Source: Parahoeflea halophila (GTDB lineage Bacteria > Pseudomonadota > Alphaproteobacteria > Rhizobiales > Rhizobiaceae). Taken from it: a stretch of DNA of 64,000 nt. How positions within the stretch are numbered: position 1 is the first letter of the stretch; every line of letters begins with the position of its first letter. The position numbers were made by a program, and so were the translations under genes. The notes below the pieces were generated by a model. It saw only the letters and a list, made by a program, of their open reading frames with translations. It had not been told where the DNA came from and made no database searches. Shown in pieces: positions 57,338-64,000 of this stretch. The stretch is taken from positions 248,001-312,000 of the forward strand of contig NZ_OCPC01000001.1 of assembly GCF_900220985.1 (NCBI RefSeq). The letters run 5' to 3'.

Positions 57338-58633
57338 TCAACCTGTGTCGGGCGAGTTCGCTTCCCTGCTGACCAGTAGCTTGTCGATGCGGCGGCCATC
57401 AAGATCGACAACCTCGAAGCGCCAGCCTTTCGCCGAAAAGCTCTCTCCCAGCGATGGCAGGCGTTTCATTTCGTCGATGGCGAAACCGGCCACCGTTTCG
57501 TAATCGAAATCCTTGTCGAGCGAGAACCCCATTTCCTCGGCAAATTCGTCAATCGGCATCCAGCCTGAGACGAGAAAGGAACCGTCATCCCGCTCCACAA
57601 TGGCAGCTTCCTCTTCGGCGTCTTCGCGGAACACGCCGGTGATGGCCTCGAGCACATCGCCCGAAGAAATCGCACCTTCGAAATGGCCGTACTCGTCATA
57701 TACCAGCACCATGTGGGAAGGGGACTTGCGCAGCGACCCGATCACGTCCATCGCGCCCGACCGGTCGGATACCACCGGGGCATCTCGCATCAGGCTGCGT
57801 ACATCAAGGTTTGCGCCCTGCAGGAAAGCGTCCAGCGCATCCTTGACGAAGACGACGCCGATGATCTCGTCCGTGGGCCCGTTTCGGACCGGAAGGCGTG
57901 TCCGGTTGGAGTTGCGCAATTGCTCGCGGATATCAGCCAGATCATCCTCGATGTCGATCACCTCAACCTCCCGGCGCGGCGTCATCAGGCCACGCGCGGT
58001 GCGGTCCGCAAGCCGCATGACGCCCGATATCATTTCCGATTCCGCTGTTTCGATCACGCCGGCGCTCTGTGCTTCGGCCAGCACCGAGCGGACCTCCTCG
58101 TCGGTCATCCTCTGGTTTGCCTCACCCCTTTGCCCAAGCAGCGCCAGCACCAGTTTCCCCGATGCATTCAACAGCCAGACCAGAGGCAGCGCGACCCGTG
58201 AGAGCATCGCCATCGCCGGCGCGACCTTCGCCGCCACCGCCTCCGGCGCCCGCAAGGCAATCTGCTTGGGCACAAGTTCGCCCACGATCAGCGACAGATA
58301 GGTGATGGCAAGCACGACCGAACCGACACCCAGCGCATCCGCCATCACTTCCGAAAGGCCCCGGGTTTGAAGCCAGTCCGCCAAGCGCGCGCCCAATGTC
58401 GCGCCCGAGAACGCGCCGGACAAAACGCCGACCAGCGTGATGCCGATCTGCACCGTGGATAGGAACCGTCCTGGATCCTCGGCCAGGCGCAGCGCCGTCG
58501 CCGCTCCCGTGCTGCCCTGGTCGGCGAGCAGCTTCAGCCGGACCGGGCGCGATGAGACCACGGCCAGTTCCGACATGGCGAGTACGCCGTTGACCAGAAT
58601 AAGCACGATGACGATAGAGATCTCGATAAACAC
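57338..58633 (-). CDS. CNNM/CorC-family (hemolysin C-type) membrane protein
   Basis: 431-residue protein of the CNNM transporter/CorC family. An N-terminal DUF21 membrane domain (four helices, about 1-170) with the AMSELAVVSSRPVRLK motif is followed by a CBS pair (about 205-330, TPRREVEVIDIEDDL) and the CorC_HlyC domain at the C-terminus (GWRFEVVDLDGRRIDKL). Members act in magnesium or cobalt efflux. The GTG at 58633 is chosen because it gives the family N-terminus MFIEISIVIVLI. Confidence 0.88.
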   Translation of the reverse strand: MFIEISIVIVLILVNGVLAMSELAVVSSRPVRLKLLADQGSTGAATALRLAEDPGRFLSTVQIGITLVGVLSGAFSGATLGARLADWLQTRGLSEVMADALGVGSVVLAITYLSLIVGELVPKQIALRAPEAVAAKVAPAMAMLSRVALPLVWLLNASGKLVLALLGQRGEANQRMTDEEVRSVLAEAQSAGVIETAESEMISGVMRLADRTARGLMTPRREVEVIDIEDDLADIREQLRNSNRTRLPVRNGPTDEIIGVVFVKDALDAFLQGANLDVRSLMRDAPVVSDRSGAMDVIGSLRKSPSHMVLVYDEYGHFEGAISSGDVLEAITGVFREDAEEEAAIVERDDGSFLVSGWMPIDEFAEEMGFSLDKDFDYETVAGFAIDEMKRLPSLGESFSAKGWRFEVVDLDGRRIDKLLVSREANSPDTG

Positions 58634-58886
58634 GCAAAGTCCATTGATTGGGTCAGGACGTCCGGTAAGGCGACAGTTCCGGGCGCCGGGATGCCGATGA
58701 GCCGGCCAATCCTCCCATGCCTGCATGAAGGCGAACAATCACCAGGCGCAAACATGTCGATCCTGCCGGTATAAGATGCCGAGGCCGATATGAGCAATCC
58801 GTGCGCGAAAATTCTGTCGCCCGATCTCGCCGGGGAAACCGCCTGGGAGTCGAAGCCGAACGCGAGAACGGGCACCTGTCAAAATG

Positions 58887-58916
58887 CAAAAAAACCGGCC
58901 TGATGGCCGGTTTTGC
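58887..58916 (-). terminator. rho-independent terminator of dksA
   Basis: Stem AAAACCGGCC (58891-58900) and GGCCGGTTTT (58905-58914) with a TGAT loop; the minus strand continues with TTTTGCATTTT. Confidence 0.9.
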
Positions 58917-58944
58917 AGTCCTGTCCCGAGAGATCTGAAGCAGA

Positions 58945-59364
58945 TCACTCGTCGCGATACACCTTTTCCCGCCGCTCGTGGCGTTCCTGCGCCTCGATCG
59001 ACAAGGTCGCAATGGGGCGGGCGTCGAGCCGCTTGAGGCTGATCGGCTCACCGGTTTCCTCACAATAACCGTAGGTCCCGTCATCAATGCGCATCAGCGC
59101 CGCATCGATCTTGCCAATCAGCTTGCGTTGACGATCACGGGCCCGCAATTCGATCGCCCGGTCGGTTTCGGACGAGGCCCGATCGGCCACATCGGGGTGG
59201 TTGGCACTTTCCTCCGCGAGATGGTCAAGCGTCTCGCGTGCCTCCTTGAGAATGTCATTCCGCCACTCTATCAGTTTAGCCCTGAAATAGGCCTTCTGCT
59301 TGGCATTCATGAAATCCTCGCTGTCCGAGGGCACATAGGAGGAAAAATCGAAGTCCTCACTCAT
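58945..59364 (-). CDS. dksA: RNA polymerase-binding protein DksA
   Basis: 139-residue DksA, which binds the RNA polymerase secondary channel and works with ppGpp on rRNA and stress promoters. The coiled-coil tip segment (VADRASSETDRAIELRARDRQRKLI) and the globular DGTYGYCEETGEPISLKRLDARPIATLS are clear. Only one of the four zinc-finger cysteines remains, as in other alphaproteobacterial DksA; the others are Thr, Ser and Ala. It starts upstream of a 290-base region before SixA. Confidence 0.93.
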   Translation of the reverse strand: MSEDFDFSSYVPSDSEDFMNAKQKAYFRAKLIEWRNDILKEARETLDHLAEESANHPDVADRASSETDRAIELRARDRQRKLIGKIDAALMRIDDGTYGYCEETGEPISLKRLDARPIATLSIEAQERHERREKVYRDE

Positions 59365-59656
59365 AACGATTCTCCCAGCTAAGCCGTTTTGGGGGGCTGT
59401 ATAGCCAGACGGACGCAGCGGTACAAGCAGTATTGTCGCCGGTCACCGCAATTTCACACTGACCGTCAAATTGCTTTAGGAAATTGAAATATACAGACTT
59501 TCACAGCCGGCACCGACGCAATTTACCACCACCACCCCAGCCCCCTAGGCTGTTGCCGTGCACTGACCCGCAAAGCTGACAGCCACCCGGATTCCGCGTC
59601 TGGTATTTGTTCTTTTGGTGAATTGAAGCAGCGCCGCAAATGGCTACATTCATGAA

Positions 59657-60190
59657 ATGAACCTGACACCAGACACCGATTTGCGCATCTTTCTCGTCCG
59701 TCACGCGCACGCCGCATGGCCTTTGCCGGGCATGCGCGATTTCGACCGCCCGCTCGATGATCGCGGCCGGGAAGAAGCTGCACGCCTCGCAGCAACCCTG
59801 TCGGTCAATGCCTTCGAGCCGGATCTGGTCTGTTGCTCAACCGCCCGGCGTTGCCTCGAGACCCTTGCTGTCCTTGATCCGCTCAGCAGCGTCAGACTGC
59901 GCGTCGAGCATAGCGATGCGCTCTATGCCGCCAGCCATGATGCCTATCTCGACCTGATCGCCTCCCCGCACGACCAGGCCATCCGCTCGATCATGATCAT
60001 CGGCCACAACCCGATGCTCGAAGACACAGCACAGGCCCTGCTGCAGCACGATCCTGCGACCTTCGAAACCGCGCTCGGCGCCGGTTTTCCCACCGCCGGA
60101 CTGCTGATCCTCGATTGCGACAGCCGCGGCGCCAGCGCCGTCAGAGGCGGTGCACGGTTTGTCGGCCTTCTGTCTCCGGTCGACGCCTGA
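59657..60190 (+). CDS. SixA-type phosphohistidine phosphatase
   Basis: 177-residue histidine phosphatase (phosphoglycerate mutase superfamily). The catalytic RHG-like motif LVRHAHA (His16) and the second histidine in IMIIGHNPMLED (residue about 118) are intact. SixA removes phosphate from histidine phosphotransfer domains; the exact target here is unknown. No good ribosome binding site is seen before the ATG, so the start is uncertain. Confidence 0.88.
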   Translation: MNLTPDTDLRIFLVRHAHAAWPLPGMRDFDRPLDDRGREEAARLAATLSVNAFEPDLVCCSTARRCLETLAVLDPLSSVRLRVEHSDALYAASHDAYLDLIASPHDQAIRSIMIIGHNPMLEDTAQALLQHDPATFETALGAGFPTAGLLILDCDSRGASAVRGGARFVGLLSPVDA

Positions 60191-60281
60191 CCGCGCTGGC
60201 CCGCCGGACCCGGCCGGCCCTGCTTTCAATTGCCGCTTCACCTCCCTATATCTCAATGAGCAATTCGGAGCAGATCTCAAC

Positions 60282-61754
60282 GTGTCATCGTCCTTTACCA
60301 CATTCACCGATGAGGCATTGATAGCCTTTGACACGCTCACCGACCGCGCCAGCAACCTGATCCAGCCGACCTTGCGACTCGGCGTCACCGGGCTGTCGCG
60401 GGCTGGCAAGACCGTGTTCATCACCGCTCTGGTGCACAATCTGCTGCATGGCGGTCGTCTGCCGATGTTCCAGGCCGCCCATTCGGGCCGCCTCGCCCGC
60501 GCCTTTCTCGAGCCCCAGCCTGACGACGCCGTGCCGCGCTTTCAATACGAGGATCACGCGTCCCGGATGCTTACCGACCGGATCTGGCCCGATTCGACCC
60601 GCGCCATATCCGAACTGCGCTTGGTCATCGAGTACGAATCGGCCAGCGGCTGGAACCGGTTCTTCTCCGGCGGCAGGCTCTGCCTCGACATTGTCGACTA
60701 TCCAGGCGAATGGCTGCTCGACCTTCCCCTGCTCGGGCAGGACTACGCGGCGTTCTCGTTCAATGCCACCACGCTTGCCCGGTCAACGGTTCGTGGCGAC
60801 CTCGCTGCCCCCTGGCTGGAGAAGGCCAAATCCATCGACCCGCTCAAGCCGGCGGATGAAGGCGATGCACGCGAACTGGCACGGCTCTTCACCGACTATC
60901 TCAGGGCCTGCAAGAAGGACGAGCGCGCGCTTTCCACGCTTCCGCCGGGCCGTTTTCTGATGCCCGGAGACCTCGACGGCTCCCCCGCGCTTACCTTTGC
61001 GCCGCTGCCCAACCTCCCCGAAACGGCCGCCCCCAAAGGCTCGCTGATGGCGATGATGGAGCGGCGCTTCGAGAGCTACAAGTCGGTGGTGGTCAAACCC
61101 TTCTTCCGCGAGCATGTCGCACGGCTGGATCGGCAGATCGTGCTGATTGATGCCATGCAGGCGATGAATGCCGGCCGCGAGGCGGTGATCGATCTCGAGC
61201 GCGCGCTTTCTGACGTGCTGTCCTGCTTCCGGCCCGGCAGCAGCAATCTGCTGACCAATCTGGTCTCGCGCCGCATCGACAAGGTGCTGATTGCCGCCAC
61301 CAAGGCCGACCATCTGCACCATGAGAGCCATGACCGGCTCGAGGCAATCGCCCGCCGCATTGTCGAGCGCGCCTCGAGCAATATCGGCTCCTCCGGCGCC
61401 GATATCGAAGTGCTGGCTCTGGCGGCGGTCAGGGCGACGCGTGAAGCCACGGTGAAACAGGACGGCGAAGAGCTTCCAGTGATTGTCGGCACGCCGCTGG
61501 AGGGCGAGCGCATTGGCGGCGAGCTGTTCGACGGAAACCGCAAAACAGCGATATTTCCCGGCGACTTGCCGAGAAAACCTGATTCCTTCTTCAAGGCAGT
61601 TGACTCAAGTTCTCAACCGAATCTTCCGGAGATCAACATCGTCCGATTCCGCCCGCCGCTGATCGAGGAAAGCGACACCGGCATCAAGCTGTCCTTGCCC
61701 CATATCAGGCTCGACCGGGCCATGGACTATCTGCTGGGAGACCGTCTGGCATGA
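60282..61754 (+). CDS. ycjX: YcjX family P-loop GTPase-like protein
   Basis: 490-residue YcjX/DUF463 protein with Walker A GLSRAGKT at residues 37-44 and the family segments FISGLVHNLLHG-like ITALVHNLLHGGRLPMF and CLDIVDYPGEWLLDLPLLG. The family is a stress-linked (phage shock or sigma 32) NTPase in enterics. The start is the GTG before SSSFTTFTDE, with a GGAG 11 bases upstream; upstream codons lack family character. It overlaps ycjF by four bases. Confidence 0.9.
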   Translation: MSSSFTTFTDEALIAFDTLTDRASNLIQPTLRLGVTGLSRAGKTVFITALVHNLLHGGRLPMFQAAHSGRLARAFLEPQPDDAVPRFQYEDHASRMLTDRIWPDSTRAISELRLVIEYESASGWNRFFSGGRLCLDIVDYPGEWLLDLPLLGQDYAAFSFNATTLARSTVRGDLAAPWLEKAKSIDPLKPADEGDARELARLFTDYLRACKKDERALSTLPPGRFLMPGDLDGSPALTFAPLPNLPETAAPKGSLMAMMERRFESYKSVVVKPFFREHVARLDRQIVLIDAMQAMNAGREAVIDLERALSDVLSCFRPGSSNLLTNLVSRRIDKVLIAATKADHLHHESHDRLEAIARRIVERASSNIGSSGADIEVLALAAVRATREATVKQDGEELPVIVGTPLEGERIGGELFDGNRKTAIFPGDLPRKPDSFFKAVDSSSQPNLPEINIVRFRPPLIEESDTGIKLSLPHIRLDRAMDYLLGDRLA

Positions 61755-62872
61755 GTGAACGCGATCCCGGCGCCGCGCCCCGCAAACCCCGCTCCTTCCG
61801 CGTGGACGATCCTGCGGCAAAACCTTCCTCCGAAAAGCCGGAGCCGCAGAAAGGGCCAGGGGAAAGGCCGCGGAAGCCTGCAGCCATACCGGTCAATGCC
61901 TCGCTCACCATGGCGCAGGATGATCCCTTCGCTGCCGAGCCCTCCGAGCTCGAGGCGCTGACCCCGCCACCGGCCACCGCCCGCCCCAGGCGCATGACTG
62001 CCGGCAAAGTGCTGATGGCAAGCCTCGGCCTGCTTCTGGCGCTGGCGCTTGGTATCTGGACCGACAGCCTGATCCGCAGCCTGTTCGAACGCGTCCCTTG
62101 GCTCGGCTGGGTCGCCAGCGCCGCTGCCGCAGGTGCCGCTCTGGCTCTGATCGTGCTCGTCGTCAAGGAAATCCTCGGCATCCGCCGGCTGGCCAAGGTC
62201 GCCGGTCTGCGCGAGGCGGTCGCGGTAAAGTCAAAAACCGCAACCGCAAAAGAAGCCAGGGCACTCACGGCCGAAGTCTCGAGCCTTGTGTCGGCCAACC
62301 CGCTCACGGCGCGGGGCCGCCGGAACCTCAAGGCGCTCGATGGCGAAATCGTCGATGGCCCTCAATTCCTTGCCTTTGCCGAGCGCGAACTGATGGCCTC
62401 GCTCGACCGGCAGGCGCGGTTGCTCACCGTCAACTCCGCCAAGCGGGTCTCGGTGGTGACGGCCGTCAGTCCCCGCGCCATTGTCGATCTCGCCTATGTC
62501 GGTTTCGAGGCGGTGCGGCTGATCCGTGCGCTCGCCGAACTCTACGGCGGTCGCCCCGGCACCATCGGCATGATCCGCCTGTTCCGCGATGTGATCGCGC
62601 ATCTGGCGGTGACTGGCACCATCGCCGCCGGTGACAGCCTGATCCAGCAGGTCGTCGGCCACGGCGTGGCGGCAAAACTCTCGGCCCGCCTCGGAGAAGG
62701 CGTGATCAACGGACTGATGACGGCGCGGATCGGCATTTCCGCTATGGATCTGTGCCGCCCGATGCCATTTTCCGCCCTCAAACGCCCCGGAATTGGGGAT
62801 TTCATGGCCGATATCACGAGTTTTGCCGGAAATACCGACAAGTCACAAGCAACGCCCCGCAAACCGCTATGA
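61751..62872 (+). CDS. ycjF: YcjF family (TIGR01620) membrane protein
   Basis: 373-residue protein with a basic proline-rich N-terminus, two adjacent membrane segments (about 84-103 and 115-137) and the DUF697-like C-terminal half (LVTAVSPRAIVDLAYVGFEAVRLIRALAELYG, then LIQQVVGHGVAAKLSARLGEG). ycjX and ycjF are classically paired, and here they are translationally coupled (ATGA). Role in envelope stress is inferred from that pairing. Confidence 0.9.
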   Translation: MSERDPGAAPRKPRSFRVDDPAAKPSSEKPEPQKGPGERPRKPAAIPVNASLTMAQDDPFAAEPSELEALTPPPATARPRRMTAGKVLMASLGLLLALALGIWTDSLIRSLFERVPWLGWVASAAAAGAALALIVLVVKEILGIRRLAKVAGLREAVAVKSKTATAKEARALTAEVSSLVSANPLTARGRRNLKALDGEIVDGPQFLAFAERELMASLDRQARLLTVNSAKRVSVVTAVSPRAIVDLAYVGFEAVRLIRALAELYGGRPGTIGMIRLFRDVIAHLAVTGTIAAGDSLIQQVVGHGVAAKLSARLGEGVINGLMTARIGISAMDLCRPMPFSALKRPGIGDFMADITSFAGNTDKSQATPRKPL

Positions 62873-62969
62873 AATTCACTGAAATTGTGAATATAGTCGG
62901 GTCGATTACCATCCGTTAACCATTCTGCGTCAGTGTCGGGCTTCCCTTCCAGCCGCAACAGGTGTGACC

Positions 62970-63509
62970 ATGTTCTCGAAGTTTCGCATCATTCCTCTGT
63001 GTCTTGCGGCCATCGCCCTGTCCTCCGCTGCCCCGTCGCATGCGCGTGACCGGGACACCGTTTTCTTCGAATCAGTGGCAGGCGAATGGAAGGGTCCGGG
63101 CGAAATCGTTGCCGGAAAGTACAAGGGGACGAAATTCGTCTGCAATCTCTCCGGCGATCCGGTCGACGGCAAGGCCGCCGGCATCTCGCTGGACGGTTAC
63201 TGCCGCGTAGGCGTCTTCAATCAGAAAATGTCGGCCCTGATTACCCGCAAGGGAAAAACCTATACTGGCAAATTCCTGGACGGTTCCGCCGGTGAGGGCC
63301 TCGACATCGTCTCCGGCAAGGTCACCCGCGACCGCGCCATCATGGGCATCAACCGCAAGACGCTCGACGGTGCGATGATTGCCCGTCTGCATGACGAGCA
63401 GACCATGAATGTCACCATTTCGGTCAAGGTCGGCACGGAAATGGTTCCGGTGATCGGCATGACGCTGAAGCGGGACGCACGCAAGCTCGCCTCCGGCCTC
63501 CTGCGCTGA
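62970..63509 (+). CDS. small secreted protein of unknown function
   Basis: 179-residue exported protein with a Sec signal peptide (residues 1-26, cleavage near PSHA). The mature part is beta-rich, with GEWKGPGEIVAGKYKGTKFVCNL and two cysteines (in FVCNL and DGYCRVG) that could form a disulfide. No family is recognised. A GTG two codons upstream is an alternative start. Confidence 0.7.
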   Translation: MFSKFRIIPLCLAAIALSSAAPSHARDRDTVFFESVAGEWKGPGEIVAGKYKGTKFVCNLSGDPVDGKAAGISLDGYCRVGVFNQKMSALITRKGKTYTGKFLDGSAGEGLDIVSGKVTRDRAIMGINRKTLDGAMIARLHDEQTMNVTISVKVGTEMVPVIGMTLKRDARKLASGLLR

Positions 63510-63688
63510 ACGGCCCAAGCTGCAAAGCCCCTTTCCAGAACAGCATAATGGTATTGTTTTCCGCTGCACTTGCGGGAGTGGCGATTGCGTTTGTGTCATA
63601 AACGTGTGAAATCCAGGGCAGGAACAGCGCGCCGCCTGACCGGTTCCTTGCGCCGTCATTCAACAGCGGTCGGGGCTGTGATGGCTCT

Positions 63689-64000
63689 TCAGGCCCCCTG
63701 CTCCGGTTCGCGCCACCAGTCGCCCGACTTGCTCAGCGCTTCGATGCCTTCCGAATCCACTTCGCTCGACCAGTCCGCAACGCTCTGCAGATTGATCACC
63801 GCCTGCGGCGCGATGTCTGCCAGCGGCACCATCACGAAGGCCCGCTCCGTCATCCGCGGATGCGGTACCGTCAGGTCGGCATGGTCGGACAGGAAGTCAC
63901 CATGCAGCAACACGTCGAGATCGATTGTCCGCGGCCCCCAGCGATCTGTGCGCACCCGGTCGAGCTGCAATTCAATTTCCAGGCAAACTTTCAGCAGCTC
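63689..64000 (-). CDS. folK: HPPK, 7,8-dihydro-6-hydroxymethylpterin pyrophosphokinase (partial)
   Basis: C-terminal about 103 residues of FolK, the folate-pathway pyrophosphokinase; the N-terminus lies beyond the window edge. The diagnostic RWGPRTIDLDVLLHGD and LTVPHPRMTERAFVMVPLADIAP motifs are present. The reading frame runs open to base 64000 upstream of the only in-window start codon, so the gene is cut by the window, not truncated. Confidence 0.92.
   Translation of the reverse strand, partial: ELLKVCLEIELQLDRVRTDRWGPRTIDLDVLLHGDFLSDHADLTVPHPRMTERAFVMVPLADIAPQAVINLQSVADWSSEVDSEGIEALSKSGDWWREPEQGA

Noticed and set aside
62900-62925. CtrA box
   Set aside because: TTAC-N6-TTAAC near the start of the exported protein is only a half match to TTAA-N7-TTAA.

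Overview
The window reads as a chromosomal segment of an alphaproteobacterium of the order Hyphomicrobiales (Rhizobiales), most like Hoeflea or a close relative. Evidence is the high G+C content, the rhizobial core genes and neighbourhoods (purC-purS-purQ...purL-bolA-grxD, alaS next to recA, a hybrid kinase CckA next to a FliO-like gene), the DUF1476 ATPase inhibitor zeta, a DksA lacking zinc-finger cysteines, and dispersed palindromic repeats of rhizobial type. No rRNA, tRNA, CRISPR array, insertion sequence or prophage was seen. The genus is inferred from gene content and was not tested by a search.

Layout. 1-1.7 kb: a cupin, a small four-helix membrane protein, a TfoX-N protein, a DUF2256 zinc-ribbon peptide and a palindromic repeat. 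1.7-7.2 kb (minus strand): a tightly packed set of CoxD-type AAA ATPase, CoxE-type VWA protein, split XdhC and a molybdopterin-binding/nucleotidyltransferase fusion, led by a flavin reductase. This is a maturation kit for molybdenum hydroxylases, but no structural enzyme is in the window. 7.3-10.2 kb: an orphan periplasmic binding protein overlapping a P1 peptidase, and a membrane protein. 10.3-12.7 kb: purB, a small membrane protein and an RBBP9-like hydrolase. 12.8-14.9 kb (minus): a stress/envelope cluster consisting of a 22-residue membrane peptide, a nutrient-deprivation-type protein, a holin-like DUF1469 protein and a DUF3618 protein.

15-25 kb: an HpaI-type aldolase, ATPase inhibitor zeta, then the purine genes purC-purS-purQ, interrupted by a hydrolase, a flavin monooxygenase and a lipoprotein before purL-bolA, then a DUF2233 protein and grxD. 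24.9-32.2 kb: YtoQ, DUF2461, an oxidoreductase, a Bcr/CflA efflux pump, an inositol monophosphatase overlapping ttcA, glutaminase and rpsD. 32.4-41.3 kb: a CopD-like protein, pepT, a haem-type membrane protein with a Tat-exported intradiol-dioxygenase-like protein, DUF998, a HerA-like ATPase with a C-terminal winged helix, murI overlapping a TrmH-family methyltransferase, a fabF fragment, and icd.

41.4-52.4 kb: a DUF1883 protein, an AraC/GyrI regulator bracketed by inverted copies of a dispersed repeat, alaS, recA with an SOS-type operator, the psuK-psuG pseudouridine pair with a solo BrnA, a MerR/MFS divergent pair with a 19-bp-spacer promoter, and an OmpA lipoprotein. 53-64 kb: the cell-cycle kinase cckA, a FliO-like protein, a CNNM/CorC membrane protein, dksA, a SixA-type phosphatase, the ycjX-ycjF pair, a small exported protein and the start-truncated folK at the right edge.
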